Shown here: positions 24,238-35,137 of the stretch, one piece after another
How positions within the stretch are numbered: the first letter of the stretch is position 1
Layout of the letters: each line of letters opens with the position of its first letter
From: Aporhodopirellula sallentina SM41
Lineage (GTDB): Bacteria > Planctomycetota > Planctomycetia > Pirellulales > Pirellulaceae
Direction: 5' to 3'
NCBI RefSeq assembly: GCF_000346505.1
Contig: NZ_ANOH01000235.1
Location: 1-46,829 of the forward strand
Length of the DNA: 46,829 nucleotides
Translations under genes and position numbers: made by a program
Notes under the pieces: model-generated
What the model was told of the DNA's origin: nothing
What the model saw: the letters and a program-made list of their open reading frames with translations, nothing else
The model's database searches: none

Positions 24238-26265
24238 CTATCGGGGGCTGGTTGCCCCGTCATCCGGTTCCGAGTTGTCTGTTGCCGAGAGCATGACCAT
24301 GGCGAGAGGTGGGATGTTGAGTTTGAGACTCTGTTCGCGACCGTGTGCCGGGATCGGCTCGCTAGCGATTTTGCCAAGGTTGCCGACGTTGCTGCCGCCG
24401 TAGATCTTCGAGTCGCTGTTGATGATCTCGATGTATTTGCCCGATTGTGGAACGCCGATTCGGTAGCCTGCGTGAGGTGCCGGTGTGAAGTTCAACACAA
24501 CCACCACGGTGCTGCCGTCTGAGCCAAGGCGACAGAACGTGAAGATACTCTTGTCGGCATCGTCGGCGGCGATCCAGGAGAAACCGGCCGGGTCACAGTC
24601 GAGTTCGTGCAACGCGGGGTAGTCTTTGTAGATGCGGTTGAGATCGCCGATGAACCGTTTCACTCCGTCGTGAACATCGAACTGCAGTAACGACCAATCG
24701 AGTTGGCTCTCGGCGTTCCATTCGGATGATTGCCCGAACTCACATCCCATGAACAACAGTTTCTTGCCGGGCGAAGCGTACTGATAACCGTACAACAGTC
24801 GCAGGTTTGCGAACCGTTGCCATTGGTCGCCGGGCATCCGTGAGAGCAGCGAGCCTTTGCCGTGAACGACTTCGTCGTGTGAGAGCGGCAGCATGAAGTT
24901 TTCGCTGAACTGATACACCGAACGGAACGACAACTCGTTTTGGTGATATTTGCGATAGATCGAATCACGTTTGAGGTATTCCAACGTGTCGTGCATCCAA
25001 CCCATGTCCCATTTCATGCCGAACCCCAACCCGCCGTTATACACGGGGCTGGAGACTCCGCCGAACGATGTCGATTCTTCGGCGATGGTCAGCACGCCAG
25101 GGAAGTCGGCGTGCAGGTGGGTGTTGAATTGTTTGAGGAACTCGATCGCTTCGAGGTTTTCATTGCCGCCGAACTGGTTGGGGACCCATTCGCCTTCGTT
25201 GCGGGAATAGTCCAAATACAACATCGAGGCGACCGCGTCGACTCGCAGTCCGTCGATGTGGTACTCCTTGCACCAGAACCGAGCACTGGCGTGGAGGAAG
25301 TCGCGGACTTCTTGACGGCCATAATTGAAAATGTGGGTGTTCCAATCGGGATGGAACCCTTGCCGTTTGTCAGCGTGTTCGTAGAGTCCGGTGCCGTCGA
25401 AGTAAGCCAATCCGTGATCGTCGTACGGGAAGTGGGCGGGCACCCAGTCGATGATCACGCCGATGTTGTTTCGGTGACAATGGTCGACAAAGTATCGGAA
25501 TTCGTCTGGGCCGCCGAAACGGCTGGTCGGTGCGAAGTAGCTGGTTACCTGGTATCCCCATGATCCGTCGAACGGGAATTCCGTGATTGGCATCAACTCG
25601 ATGTGGGTGTACCCGAGTTCTTTGACATAGTCGACCAGCATCGTGGCGAGTTCACGGTAGGTGTGATAACGACGACCGTCCCACGGACGTTTCCACGAGG
25701 ACAGTTGCACCTCGTAGACACTGATCGGTTGTTTGAGCCAATCGACGAGGCCTCGGCGGCACATCCAGTCCTCGTCGTTCCAGCGATATTGATCGAGGTC
25801 GTGGATGATCGACGCGGTCGCCGGCGGGTGTTCGGCGGAGAACGCGTACGGGTCGGCTTTGTCGAGAATTTCGCCTGATTTCGTTCGGACGCTGTATTTG
25901 TAATGCGTTCCAACGCCGGCTCCGGCGATGAAGCCCGACCAGACTCCCGAATCACTGCCGTGCAGCCAATCACAACCGTGTTGCCAACCATTGCCTTCGG
26001 TCAGAACGCAGACTTCGGTCGCGTTGGGAGCCCAAACGGCGAAACGAGCCCCGGCGACGCCATCGCGGACTTCCGGGTGAGCACCGAGCGAGTGATACCT
26101 TTCGTTACGCTCGGCAGTGACGTCTGCGGTGACTTCGGCAGTCTTTGCAACCGTGGTTTTTACAGCGGCTTTCACCGCGGCTTCGACCTTGGCATCCGCA
26201 TTGCCTCCTGCAGTGGTTTCGACCTTGGCGGGGGCATCGTTATTTGCAGGGTCGGTGGATTTCAT
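24238..26265 (-). CDS. glgB: 1,4-alpha-glucan branching enzyme
   Basis: A 675-residue GH13 enzyme that cuts an alpha-1,4 glucan and rejoins it as an alpha-1,6 branch in glycogen synthesis. An N-terminal CBM48-like domain ([17 protein letters not shown]) precedes the barrel. The nucleophile is D343 ([11 protein letters not shown]), the acid/base E396 (TIAEEST) and the third acid D464 ([13 protein letters not shown]). Their spacing of 53 and 68 residues equals that of E. coli GlgB (405, 458, 526). The first ~52 residues form an unusual Ala/Val/Lys/Thr-rich extension ([20 protein letters not shown]) with a helical pattern. The gene stands alone; other glycogen genes are not in the window. Confidence 0.96.
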   Translation of the reverse strand: MKSTDPANNDAPAKVETTAGGNADAKVEAAVKAAVKTTVAKTAEVTADVTAERNERYHSLGAHPEVRDGVAGARFAVWAPNATEVCVLTEGNGWQHGCDWLHGSDSGVWSGFIAGAGVGTHYKYSVRTKSGEILDKADPYAFSAEHPPATASIIHDLDQYRWNDEDWMCRRGLVDWLKQPISVYEVQLSSWKRPWDGRRYHTYRELATMLVDYVKELGYTHIELMPITEFPFDGSWGYQVTSYFAPTSRFGGPDEFRYFVDHCHRNNIGVIIDWVPAHFPYDDHGLAYFDGTGLYEHADKRQGFHPDWNTHIFNYGRQEVRDFLHASARFWCKEYHIDGLRVDAVASMLYLDYSRNEGEWVPNQFGGNENLEAIEFLKQFNTHLHADFPGVLTIAEESTSFGGVSSPVYNGGLGFGMKWDMGWMHDTLEYLKRDSIYRKYHQNELSFRSVYQFSENFMLPLSHDEVVHGKGSLLSRMPGDQWQRFANLRLLYGYQYASPGKKLLFMGCEFGQSSEWNAESQLDWSLLQFDVHDGVKRFIGDLNRIYKDYPALHELDCDPAGFSWIAADDADKSIFTFCRLGSDGSTVVVVLNFTPAPHAGYRIGVPQSGKYIEIINSDSKIYGGSNVGNLGKIASEPIPAHGREQSLKLNIPPLAMVMLSATDNSEPDDGATSPR

Positions 26266-26427
26266 CTGAAAAGATACCCGTGTTGAGGAGTCGATCGTTG
26301 GTTCCCGTGGATTTTACAGGATCGACATCGTCGCGTGTGAGGGGGTGCGACGAGGTGACAGCAGGGCAGTCTGTTTCAGAGTGATGCGGGCTCGATGTTC
26401 GAACGAGCTCGGTTTGCGGATGTGGCT

Positions 26428-27738
26428 TTAGGTCAGCCCGTCCATCGTTCCGGTGCTGGTCGCGAACTGATCGACTTCTAGTCCGAACTTCTGCAACAGC
26501 GTCAGGTAAAAGTTCGGCAGCGGGTAGTTTTCGTTTTGGCTGAACGCGAGGTGACCGGCGTGTTGGAACCGACCGCCGGCGATCAGCATTGGCATGTTGC
26601 GGTTGCTGTGGTTGGAGGCGTTGCCGAGGTTGCTCGTCAAGAACGAGGTGGTGTCATCGAGTAGGCTGCCACGTGCATCGTCGGAATTCGCGAGCGTTCG
26701 AAGGAACTCGCCCCATTGTCCGACGAGGGCTTCTTCGACGAGCGCGAGTTGATCGAGTTTGGTGTCATCGAGTCCGTGGTGGCTGAGCGAGTGGTAACCT
26801 TCCTCGACGCCTTCGATCGGGATCACGCCACCACCGGCAGGCAAGTGCAAGGTGACGAAGCGAGTCGAGTCGGTTTGTAGCGCGAGATGTATCAGCTCGC
26901 ACATCGTTCGGAAGCGGCCGATCAAGTCGTTCGGGTTGCGGCTGTCGACTGGTCGGTCAACGTCAACTTTCGGTTTCGGCTTTCTTGCCCATTGCTCGGA
27001 CTGTTGCATTCGCAGTTCCAAGCCGCGGACGCTGGAGAAGTACGCGTCGAGTCGATCGCGGTCTCCGCGGCCGAGCGTTCGTTGCAGCGATTTGGCGTCC
27101 TCGGCGACCACGTCCATGATGCTGCGGCCTTGTCGAACGCGGGCTGCCTGTTTGTGACGTTCGGCTGCGGAATCGTCAACGAACAGCTCCGCGAACAACC
27201 GCGAGGCGGACGTGATCGGCGGGATCATCGCGCCGCTCTCGGTATAGCAGGGACTGTTGGTGCCCCCGGTGGCGAGCACGAGTGACGGATAGCGTGTCGC
27301 GTCGCCGCGATGTTTGGCGAGCATTTGATCGAGCGAGATGGTGTTGACCGCACGGCCCGCGCTGCCCATCGGAGTCGCAGTCAGGATACTCGCCTCGGCC
27401 CGGTGTCCGCCGCCGACACCCGGGTGCGAAACGCCCGATGCAATCGTCATCCGGCCGCGAAGGTCTTCGAGTGAGCGCAGGTAACGCGAGGGGGTGTACT
27501 GTTTGCCGGTTCCCGTGGGCATCCAGTTGTCGGCGACCAAGCCGAGTCCCACGGTCACGGCGACCATGCGCTGCGGTGCGGGATTGGGGCCAGTGACACT
27601 TTCGTTTTCACGCGCAAACGCGGACTGCATCGCCGACAACCACGGCAGGCTCATTGCCACCCCGCTGCCACGCAGGACAGTACGACGACGCAAACGCTTC
27701 TGGAAATTGAACAGAGTGGTTCTGGAGGGATGTGTCAT
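26428..27738 (-). CDS. DUF1552 protein, Tat-exported
   Basis: A 436-residue protein of the DUF1552 family, common in planctomycetes and without a proven function. A twin-arginine leader [20 protein letters not shown] is followed by segments typical of the family: [50 protein letters not shown] and [20 protein letters not shown]. Several His/Ser/Asn-rich motifs suggest a metal or hydrolase site, but none is established. No Shine-Dalgarno precedes the ATG at 27738. It follows the DUF1592 cytochrome gene by 83 bases, and these families are usually neighbours. I infer one operon and an exported redox or degradative pair. Confidence 0.85.
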   Translation of the reverse strand: MTHPSRTTLFNFQKRLRRRTVLRGSGVAMSLPWLSAMQSAFARENESVTGPNPAPQRMVAVTVGLGLVADNWMPTGTGKQYTPSRYLRSLEDLRGRMTIASGVSHPGVGGGHRAEASILTATPMGSAGRAVNTISLDQMLAKHRGDATRYPSLVLATGGTNSPCYTESGAMIPPITSASRLFAELFVDDSAAERHKQAARVRQGRSIMDVVAEDAKSLQRTLGRGDRDRLDAYFSSVRGLELRMQQSEQWARKPKPKVDVDRPVDSRNPNDLIGRFRTMCELIHLALQTDSTRFVTLHLPAGGGVIPIEGVEEGYHSLSHHGLDDTKLDQLALVEEALVGQWGEFLRTLANSDDARGSLLDDTTSFLTSNLGNASNHSNRNMPMLIAGGRFQHAGHLAFSQNENYPLPNFYLTLLQKFGLEVDQFATSTGTMDGLT

Positions 27739-27821
27739 TCGAAATCGCTGAGTTGTGTGGGGCTGAGTTAAGCGTGCTGGACGGCGAATCGGAAATTCGA
27801 TCGTGGGGCTATTTCGTGGCG

Positions 27822-30362
27822 CTATTTGCTAAGAAACGTTTCGCTGCAAACTACCGCGTGCAAGATCGAGCGGACGCCGTGATCGTTCGTGGAAGTTTGA
27901 GCGACGATCGATTCAATGACAGGACGGTCGGCGAATTGCAGTTTCGCACCAGTGGCGAACGTCAGCATTTGCGTCGCCAGGTTTGCCGCGAGTGTGTCGT
28001 CGTCTTTCGCGATCAATTCACAGAATCGTTCGAAGGAATCGAAGTCGGTTCCGTCGACCATTGTGTAGCTGGCGTCGACTTTGGCGCCACGCACGTATTT
28101 GCGACCGCGAAGTTGCCTATAGTGATCCCGCCATTTGCCACCGGCGTCGAAGTTTTCCAATGCGAAGCCGGGCGGGTCAAAGTTCTTGTGACAAGATGCA
28201 CAGGATGGATCCGATTCATGTTTGGCGAGCAGTTCACGGATCGTGGTCGCGCCGCGAATGTCGGGTTCGACGGCAGGGACGTTGCTCGGCGGAGGCGGGA
28301 TCTCTTGCCCTAGAATTCGCTCGCAAACCCAGATGCCGCGAAGAACCGGAGAGGTATCGTTTCCGTTCGCGGTGACTTTGTGAATGGAACCGTGCGACAA
28401 GAGTCCACCGCGATGCGAGTCGGGATCGAAACGTACCATTCGCAATTCGTCGTCGAGATAATTGCCGTCGACATCGATCCGTTGTTGTATCCCGTAGTAA
28501 CGCGCTAGCCGTTCGTTCAGGAAACTGTAGTCGCAATTGACGAGATCTCGGACGGGAAGATCGTTGTCGAGCAAGTGTTGAATGAGATGATGCGTTTCGC
28601 CGAGCATCGCGTTTTGGACGATGGTGTCGAAGTCGCGAAAGAGTCGACGGTCGGGCTCGGTGAAATCAATGTCGATCAAGTCGAGCCATTGTGCGGTGAA
28701 TTCTTCGACGAACCGGCGACCTCGCCGAGTCTGCAGCAAGCGGTCGGTTTGTTGTTTCAGTTGATCGGCGCCGCGAAGTTTACCTTGGTCCGCGGCGGCA
28801 CGCAGTTTCTCATCGGGCATTGATCCGCAAAGAAAGTAGCTCAGTCGCGAGGCGAGCGACCAGTCATCCAGGCGTCCGTCGTCGTCAATTGATTCGCACA
28901 AGTATAGAAAACGTGGCGAACACAAGACGGCGCGATAGCCTGCTCGCGTGGCCGCGACAAACGAGGAACGTCGGTCCTCTCCGCTGGCGAGGCTTTCGTC
29001 GAACACCGAATGCGTGAACTCAATGTACGGTGTGATTTGGTCGGTGGGCGTCGGTCGGCGGAACGCGATATTGGCGAACCGCGTGAGCTGATCGGTTAAT
29101 TGCTCACGTACTTCGGCGTCGTCCATCGATTTGAGGTTGGGAAGGAGCGTCCGTGATCGTTTGTCGCGTCGCAGTGAGACATTCGGCAGCAGGCGATTCT
29201 GTACCGCCGGCCGTTTTGCGATCGGGTGGATCTGTTTCAATTGCAATCGGTGCAACGCGATTCCGGGCACGTCTTGGTCTTCGCATTCACCCAGCCCGAC
29301 GTTGCCTCCCTGCACCTTGGCTCGGGCGAGCGTGGCGTCGGCGGGACGGATTTCCAGCATGTGACCTTCCGGGATCCAAGCCTCAAACGAATAAGTCTTG
29401 GGTTGTTCGGTGACGCGGAATCCACCGATCCAGCTCATCAGCGGCGAACTCGAAACGCACTCGCCGCTGCGGACGCTGCACCATACTCCTGGGGCGATGG
29501 ACGACTCGGAAGCGTTGGGTGTCCCCGTTTGCGGATCTCCCGATGCGGCAGGCGGTTTCAATGCCGAGGCCGTGAAGGAGATTCGATAGGTTCCGCCCCG
29601 AGGAACTCGCGATGAGGAGACGCGGCCATAGTACGGCAGACCGGATGACCAGGTAACGGCGAGGCCCTCGCGAATTTCGGGTTCACGGTTGCGGCGTCCC
29701 CGCGGTTTGTTGGCGATCTTTTTCGGTTCGAGATCGACAGACCAATTCGGCTCCGGCCGCAGCGCCCGATCGAACGCGGCATCGAGAGCAGCGTCGACGA
29801 CGTTGAGATGCGATTCGAGTTGGAAGTGCGACATCGTCTGTGCGTCCGCCAAGTGCACGTAACCGCTGTTTCGCGATTCGGCGGGCATCAAGCGAGACAA
29901 CGGAATGTCGATTCCGAGGAGGTCCTGCAGCGTGCGTTCGAGTTGTTCGTTCGAAAGCCGACGTCCTTGAACTCGTCCACTTTCGGCTCGGCGGGTTCGG
30001 GACGCCTTCATCAATGCCCGCCGGGTGGGGGTTAGAAATTGGGACCGTTCGGCTTCATCGAGGTCGGCGTCATCGGGCGGCGGCATCTCGCCCTTCTCGA
30101 CCCGATCGAATATTCTGACCCACGCGTCGAAAGTCTGTAGACTCGCGAGGTCGTTGCTCACCGATTCGACATCAAATCCACCTTCGCCGGACGGGCCGTC
30201 ATGGCAATCGATGCAGTTGGTTTGTAGGAATTCGAGCGAGGATTCTGGTATTCGCGGCGCATCGTCGGGCGAGGCGGCGATTGCCGGTGTCGAAGCGATC
30301 GGCGTGCAGGAGATGACCAGCATCGACAACAGGACGCCGCGAAGGCAAGCAAACAAACGCAT
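27822..30362 (-). CDS. DUF1587/DUF1592/DUF1588/DUF1585-type c-type cytochrome protein
   Basis: An 846-residue secreted multidomain protein of the planctomycete DUF1592 family. Signal peptide [16 protein letters not shown] is followed by a first haem site CIDCH (residues 50-54) and MPPPDDADL, typical of cytochrome-like domains. Next come DUF1587-like ([20 protein letters not shown]), a carbohydrate-binding-like beta domain, DUF1592/1588 ([34 protein letters not shown]) and DUF1585 ([16 protein letters not shown]). A second haem site CASCH is at 721-725. I chose ATG 30362; a TTG lies one codon earlier. It is the first gene of the pair with DUF1552. An electron-transfer or oxidative function on a polymer is suggested but unproven. 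Confidence 0.9.
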   Translation of the reverse strand: MRLFACLRGVLLSMLVISCTPIASTPAIAASPDDAPRIPESSLEFLQTNCIDCHDGPSGEGGFDVESVSNDLASLQTFDAWVRIFDRVEKGEMPPPDDADLDEAERSQFLTPTRRALMKASRTRRAESGRVQGRRLSNEQLERTLQDLLGIDIPLSRLMPAESRNSGYVHLADAQTMSHFQLESHLNVVDAALDAAFDRALRPEPNWSVDLEPKKIANKPRGRRNREPEIREGLAVTWSSGLPYYGRVSSSRVPRGGTYRISFTASALKPPAASGDPQTGTPNASESSIAPGVWCSVRSGECVSSSPLMSWIGGFRVTEQPKTYSFEAWIPEGHMLEIRPADATLARAKVQGGNVGLGECEDQDVPGIALHRLQLKQIHPIAKRPAVQNRLLPNVSLRRDKRSRTLLPNLKSMDDAEVREQLTDQLTRFANIAFRRPTPTDQITPYIEFTHSVFDESLASGEDRRSSFVAATRAGYRAVLCSPRFLYLCESIDDDGRLDDWSLASRLSYFLCGSMPDEKLRAAADQGKLRGADQLKQQTDRLLQTRRGRRFVEEFTAQWLDLIDIDFTEPDRRLFRDFDTIVQNAMLGETHHLIQHLLDNDLPVRDLVNCDYSFLNERLARYYGIQQRIDVDGNYLDDELRMVRFDPDSHRGGLLSHGSIHKVTANGNDTSPVLRGIWVCERILGQEIPPPPSNVPAVEPDIRGATTIRELLAKHESDPSCASCHKNFDPPGFALENFDAGGKWRDHYRQLRGRKYVRGAKVDASYTMVDGTDFDSFERFCELIAKDDDTLAANLATQMLTFATGAKLQFADRPVIESIVAQTSTNDHGVRSILHAVVCSETFLSK

Positions 30363-30693
30363 CAATGTTTGTCAGTATTGGTAGGAGGGCGATCGCGAAC
30401 GAAAGGTGGGGGTGGGGAAATTCGCGATTGGGTAGGACTGCATATTGTAACAATTGAATGGGCAGAAGGAAAACGGAATCGCGGGAAACGGTTGCGCGAT
30501 CGAGGGGGGAGGTCGATCAGCTTTCGCGAGAGTCGCTAGAATGGTGAACAAAATTGGCGGACGTGCGTAACGCACGACGCTGCACACCCGAGGCTGTGTA
30601 TTTCGAATCAAAAAGGTCTTAGTAAGTCGGGCCTTTGGCGGGAACCTGCGAACTCGACTACATCTTTTCTATTCCAACTGATTGGCCTGCTCT
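30363..30693. other. Divergent intergenic region, 331 bases
   Basis: It separates the DUF1592 gene from the WecA-like gene. The only clear structure is the palindrome at 30562-30576. A purine-rich stretch (GGTGGGGGTGGGG, about 30405-30418) lies upstream of the DUF1592 start. No small gene was recognised. Confidence 0.5.
30562..30576. promoter_or_regulatory. Perfect palindrome CGTGCG-TAA-CGCACG
   Basis: A 6-bp perfect inverted repeat with a three-base centre, 118 bases upstream of the WecA-like start. It is a candidate operator for the polysaccharide genes, or a hairpin in the leader. Confidence 0.35.
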
Positions 30694-31866
30694 ATGTCCG
30701 TTACCGTCTTGCTGATCATGGCGGTTGCGTTGTTGGCGATGTTGATCAGTTGGATCGTGCTGTATCCGGTCCGTTACTACGCCCGCGAGTTGGGATTGCT
30801 CGACCGACCCGGCGGGCACAGCAGCCACACCGTGCCGACTCCGCTCGGTGGCGGGATTGGGATTTACTGTGGGATCGCGGGAACGTTGTTGCTCGGTCTG
30901 TTTGCCGCGTGGTTGTTGCAGGATCCACAGCGTGCGGAGAGTCTGCGCGAGTCGGTTGGCGGATGGGTGCCGGCGAACTACTGGGCCGCGGCGGCGTTGC
31001 ACGCCCCGGGGGTTTGGTTGCGATCGACCGATGTGTTTTGTCTGCTCGGGGCCAGCACCGTTTTGCTGATCCTGGGGTTGTGGGACGACCGCAAAGGTTT
31101 GTCGGTGATCGTTCGTTTGGGCGTGCAGTTCGCAATGGCGGCGGCGGTCGTGTTGGGTTTGGGCATCGAGTTGACGGCTTACTTGCATGTCGGTTGGATG
31201 ACCAAACTGCTGTCGGTGATCTGGATCGTTGCGGTGATCAACTCGTTCAACATGCTCGACAACATGGACGCGTTGTCGGGCGGCATTGCTGCGATCATCG
31301 CGACGTCCATGTCCGTGGTGATGATGACCACGTTTGATCCCGAAACGGGGCGACCTCAATTGTTGGTCGCCGGGCTGTTGTTGGTTGTCGCCGGATCGTT
31401 GCTCGGTTTTCTCTTTCACAATCGACCGCCGGCGAAGATCTTTATGGGCGACGGTGGCAGTTACCTCGTTGGATTTCTGATCGCGGTGGCGATGTTGATG
31501 GCGACCTTCGTGGGCGGTCCGTCGGACGATGGGACGCTGCGTCCGCACGCGGTGTTGGCGCCGTTGTGTGTGATGGTCGTTCCGCTGTACGACATGATTT
31601 CGGTCCTTTGGATTCGCATCCGAGAAGGTCGCAGTCCGTTCCTCGGTGATCACAGTCACCTGTCGCATCGTTTGGTGGACTTGGGGCTGTCGCGGACCGC
31701 CGCGGTGGCGACGATCCATCTGATTACCGCGACCTGTGGGTTATCGGCAATCTTGTTGACGCACGTGACGCTGCTGCAGGCGATCACGGTGTTGGGGATT
31801 GTCGCTTGCATGTTGACATTGGTTGCGATCCTAGAATCCACACGCGGTCGTGGGGCGAAGCCTTGA
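30694..31866 (+). CDS. WecA/MraY-family undecaprenyl-phosphate sugar-1-phosphate transferase
   Basis: A 390-residue polytopic enzyme that transfers a sugar-1-phosphate from a UDP-sugar to undecaprenyl phosphate, the first step of O-antigen or teichoic-type polymers. About ten membrane spans are visible. Key motifs: RPGGHSSHTVPTPLGGGI, LGLWDDRKGLS, NSFNMLDNMDALSGG (catalytic aspartates), RPPAKIFMGDGGSYLVGF and GDHSHLSHRLVDLGLS. The pattern is WecA-like rather than MraY. ATG 30694 is preferred over a TTG four codons earlier. The stop TGA overlaps the TTG start of the next gene, so the two are probably coupled and act in the same surface-polysaccharide pathway. Confidence 0.92.
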   Translation: MSVTVLLIMAVALLAMLISWIVLYPVRYYARELGLLDRPGGHSSHTVPTPLGGGIGIYCGIAGTLLLGLFAAWLLQDPQRAESLRESVGGWVPANYWAAAALHAPGVWLRSTDVFCLLGASTVLLILGLWDDRKGLSVIVRLGVQFAMAAAVVLGLGIELTAYLHVGWMTKLLSVIWIVAVINSFNMLDNMDALSGGIAAIIATSMSVVMMTTFDPETGRPQLLVAGLLLVVAGSLLGFLFHNRPPAKIFMGDGGSYLVGFLIAVAMLMATFVGGPSDDGTLRPHAVLAPLCVMVVPLYDMISVLWIRIREGRSPFLGDHSHLSHRLVDLGLSRTAAVATIHLITATCGLSAILLTHVTLLQAITVLGIVACMLTLVAILESTRGRGAKP

Positions 31867-34442
31867 CGGGTCGCAAAGCAGCGTCGAAGGGCAGTGGCCG
31901 TTCGAGTCGCGAATCGAAGGCAGCCGGCGCGAACGACTCTCATGCGAACGTTGCGACCGACAAACCGCTGCGACGCGAAAGGTACGAGCGTTTGGCGGTT
32001 GCGAAGTCGGCGGTTTTCGGCGGTCTTTGTGCGGGGCTCGTGTGGGCGAGTTATTACCCGGCGGATTCGACGGCGGTCGAGCAAGGCGACGCGTTGGGTT
32101 TGTCGTTGGGATTGATGGTTTGGGCGGCGTGTTCGGTTTGGGCGTTTGGTTTCTCGTCGGTCGTGGCGTCTGCGCGAGTTGGATGGAGTTCGTCGTCGTG
32201 GTGGTTGGACGCTGCTCCGGTTCTGTTGGCCGCGTGGGTAACGGTCGCCGGATGGGTTGGCACTGGATATCTGACGTCGTGGAGCCCGTCGGTCGGTGGC
32301 GACGTGCGGGCGGCGACCAACGAGGTTTGGTGGTGGGTAGCGGACGTGGCGTGTTTCGTGATCGCGAGACGTTTGTTTGCCAACCATGCGCGATCCGTTG
32401 TCGCGGTCGGTGTCGTGATGGGAGCCGGTGCGCTTTTGGCGTCGCATACGCTGCACCAGTACTTCATTTCGTTTCCTCAGACGATTCGGGAATACGAAAG
32501 CGATCCCGAAGGAATGTTGGCAAAAATCGGGCTCGACGCGGAAGCCGGTTCGGCGGCGCGGATGATTTTCGAAAACCGGATGCGAGACGGTGGGCCGACG
32601 GGCACGTTTGCGTTGGCCAATTCGCTGGCCGGGCCGCTGGCGATCTCGTTGGTGCTCGCGATGGGAGCGTTGATCGGTGTTCTTGCCAATCGAAAGGCTT
32701 ACGATACGCACGGCGACGGGGCGGGCTCGGTTGGGAGTTTGCCCGGCGTGATGCTGGGGCTGTTGTCGGGATTGTTGGCAGTGGCCCTTTTTACAACGGG
32801 CAGTCGCAGCGGCGTGTTGTCCGTGGTTGTTGTCGGCGGTGTTGGTGCGTTGGTTTGGCTGATGCGAAGGAAGTTATTCCGGCGATCGGAATCCACCGGT
32901 GCGGAAATCGTGAACGAGCCCGCTACGCAATCACCCGGTGCGGGCAAGGGAAACTTTCGGGTGTGGTCGGGTGTGTTGGCGGTTTTGTCGATTGCGGCGT
33001 TTGGAATTTTATGGCGATTTGGCCACGGGATCCTTGGCGGCGAATGGGTGTCGCAGGCTCCGGCGACGATCCAGTTGAGGTTGCAGTATTGGCGGTCGAC
33101 TCTCGCGATGGCAGCGGACTATCCGGTGTTCGCGGCGCGACCGGGTAACTTCCAAATCGTCTATCAAAAGTATCGCGACATTCTGGCTCATGAGTTGATC
33201 GCCGAGCCACACAACTTTTTCTTCGAAACGCTCGCCTGTGGAGGTTGGGGCGCGGCCGGGTTGTTGGTGGTTTGGATCGGTGTTTCGATCCGAGCTACTT
33301 GGAAAGGCGTCAACGCAGAAGCCCAACATCCGGAAGGGGCCAGGCGTGTCTCGATGGGATCGATACGTTCCAGTGTGATCGCGGCAGCCCTCGGTGCGTT
33401 TGTTTCATTCGTTGGTGTTTGGTACCACGGGATCGTGGCGGGGGATCTGCCGGACTTCGACGCGCATCTGATTGCGGTTCCGATTGCGGTGTCGGTTTTG
33501 GCGGTTTGGTTGGTTTCTGTCGCGGGGACAGGTATTGTTTTAACGCCGATGCAGTGCCGAATGGTTGCCTCAGCGTCAGTGGCGACCGGTATGTTGCATT
33601 TGTGTTTTTCGGGTGGTTGGACGGTGCCGGGCGTTTCGATGTTCTTGTTGACGTTGGCGGCGATCGCGACGTCGCCAGCTGATGAGCGGTCAACCGATGA
33701 GGAGGATGGTTCGACATCCCTGTTGTCCTCGCGTATGGTCGTTAGTGGGTTGCTGTTGGGGTTGGCGTTGGTGTGTTATTGGTTTTCGTATCGTCCGGTG
33801 AGCCGATCCGAGCAGGCGATCGTGCAAGCGAACATGTTGGCGAGCACCAATCGCCGCCCGGCGGCGTCGGCAATGTTGCGGGACGCTTTGTCGATCGATC
33901 CTCTCAACGCGGACGCTGCGATGTGGCTCGCGGGGCTCGACAATCAGGCTTTGCTGGTCTCGATGGGGCGTGGGCAAACGGAATCGCGGTCGCGCCGGAT
34001 CGCTGACGAATCGATTCGTGAAGCGGTGCGACGATCGGGCAACGATCCCACTCGTCTGCGTGCGGTCAGTGAATTGATGCTGCAGCGATATCAGGTCGGA
34101 GGCAATCGGGCCGATATCGTCGAGGCGGCCGAGTTGTTGTCGCGGGCTCGGGAATTGTCGCCGACGCACGAGTCGATCACGGCCCAGTATGCGGAGGTGC
34201 TCCGCGAACTCGAGCGGCTCGGAGTGGACGGGGCGGACGGCGTAGACTCGTCTGACGGGGCCGACATCGGCGGCGAGAGTGCCGCGGAAATGGCCGATCG
34301 GGCTGAAATGTTGGCCGAAAGCGGTGGGGTGATCACCCGCGTTCTGAGATTGCAGCGGATTCTGCCCGCGAGGGTGATCGGTGCTCCTGCGGTTGGGCAG
34401 CCAGTGCGTGCACCGGCGGACGAAGTTCTCGCGGGAAAATAG
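31863..34442 (+). CDS. O-antigen-ligase/Wzy-like membrane protein with C-terminal TPR
   Basis: An 859-residue polytopic protein. Many hydrophobic spans cover ~35-620. The periplasmic-loop signature of the Wzy_C/WaaL family is seen: QLRLQYWRSTLAMAADYPVF, GNFQIVYQKYRDI, AEPHNFFFETLACGGWGAAG. An earlier TGTFALANSLAGPLAISL also fits. The family polymerises glycan repeat units or ligates them to an acceptor. A soluble tail from ~640 has TPR-like helices (ASAMLRDALSIDPLNADAA) and an acidic stretch. No in-frame ATG occurs before the first span, so I chose the TTG at 31863, which overlaps the preceding TGA as TTGA. A glycosyltransferase/polymerase pair with the WecA-like gene is inferred. Confidence 0.82.
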   Translation: MTGRKAASKGSGRSSRESKAAGANDSHANVATDKPLRRERYERLAVAKSAVFGGLCAGLVWASYYPADSTAVEQGDALGLSLGLMVWAACSVWAFGFSSVVASARVGWSSSSWWLDAAPVLLAAWVTVAGWVGTGYLTSWSPSVGGDVRAATNEVWWWVADVACFVIARRLFANHARSVVAVGVVMGAGALLASHTLHQYFISFPQTIREYESDPEGMLAKIGLDAEAGSAARMIFENRMRDGGPTGTFALANSLAGPLAISLVLAMGALIGVLANRKAYDTHGDGAGSVGSLPGVMLGLLSGLLAVALFTTGSRSGVLSVVVVGGVGALVWLMRRKLFRRSESTGAEIVNEPATQSPGAGKGNFRVWSGVLAVLSIAAFGILWRFGHGILGGEWVSQAPATIQLRLQYWRSTLAMAADYPVFAARPGNFQIVYQKYRDILAHELIAEPHNFFFETLACGGWGAAGLLVVWIGVSIRATWKGVNAEAQHPEGARRVSMGSIRSSVIAAALGAFVSFVGVWYHGIVAGDLPDFDAHLIAVPIAVSVLAVWLVSVAGTGIVLTPMQCRMVASASVATGMLHLCFSGGWTVPGVSMFLLTLAAIATSPADERSTDEEDGSTSLLSSRMVVSGLLLGLALVCYWFSYRPVSRSEQAIVQANMLASTNRRPAASAMLRDALSIDPLNADAAMWLAGLDNQALLVSMGRGQTESRSRRIADESIREAVRRSGNDPTRLRAVSELMLQRYQVGGNRADIVEAAELLSRARELSPTHESITAQYAEVLRELERLGVDGADGVDSSDGADIGGESAAEMADRAEMLAESGGVITRVLRLQRILPARVIGAPAVGQPVRAPADEVLAGK

Positions 34443-34589
34443 CCGTTGGACGGGTGAACCTCGGCGGGTAGCGGGCTCTTTGGGACTTTTTTGACGGGAT
34501 CGCCTAAGAATGCGTCCGCGTGGCCGTCTATCCTTATGAGTGGATCAACGCATCTTCTCCCCACGGCTAGATTCCATCGAAACGAACTT

Positions 34590-35135
34590 ATGTTGCAGCA
34601 GACTCCTCGAACCGACCGGTCCGACGAAGCCGAAGCGGGCGGTCCGAGTTTGCGGGAGTTGTTTGACGCGGAAGAAACGGCGTTGCTGCGGTATGCGTTC
34701 TCGTTGACCGGGCGGCGTGCGGTCGCGGAGGAAATCGTGCAGGAGGTTTTCTTGCAGTTGCATGTTCGTTGGGCAACGGTGGAGGCACCGCGGGCATGGC
34801 TATTCCGAGCGACCCGAAACCGGGCGTTGGACATACGGCGAAAACACCAACGCGAAGTGCTCGACGGCGTCGGTTATGAACCGGAGCCTTGTCGGAAGGA
34901 GGATTCGCCGGAAGCGGCAATGGCTCAGACCGAGATGTGTGGGGCGTTGCGAACACTGATCGGCCAGCTTGACGAACGCGATCAACGGCTCGTGACGCTG
35001 AAGTATTTCGAAAATCTTCCGTATCGCGCAATCAGCGAGCAGACCGGGCTGAGCATCGGCAACGTCGGCTATCGGCTGCATCACATCCTGAAAGAACTCG
35101 CGGTCAAAATGCGTCCCTTGGGAATCGGCAACTGA
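34590..35135 (+). CDS. ECF RNA polymerase sigma factor
   Basis: A 181-residue sigma-70-like factor with region 2 (ALLRYAFSLTGRRAVAEEIV, QEVFLQLHVRW, PRAWLFRATRNRALDIRRK) and region 4 (LDERDQRLVTLKYFENLPYR, AISEQTGLSIGNVGYRLHHI). ATG 34590 (MLQQTPRT) is chosen; an in-frame ATG at 34536 would add 18 residues without recognised similarity. Its stop is two bases before the start of the VWA protein, so the two are co-translated, as is usual for sigma/anti-sigma pairs. Together with the giant protein downstream it forms a three-gene unit. Target promoters are unknown. Confidence 0.93.
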   Translation: MLQQTPRTDRSDEAEAGGPSLRELFDAEETALLRYAFSLTGRRAVAEEIVQEVFLQLHVRWATVEAPRAWLFRATRNRALDIRRKHQREVLDGVGYEPEPCRKEDSPEAAMAQTEMCGALRTLIGQLDERDQRLVTLKYFENLPYRAISEQTGLSIGNVGYRLHHILKELAVKMRPLGIGN

Positions 35136-35137
35136 AC

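Noticed and set aside
30658-31719. 353-codon open frame on the minus strand
   Set aside because: It lies antisense to the WecA-like gene; its His/Gln/Arg-rich translation is typical of a shadow frame.
31656-32711. 351-codon open frame on the minus strand
   Set aside because: It is antisense to the WecA-like and ligase-like genes, with Arg-rich, domain-free translation.
34482-34531. ECF-type promoter (GGGACTT ... GTCTAT) before the sigma gene
   Set aside because: The spacing of about 37 bases is far from the usual 16-18, and no better pairing was found.
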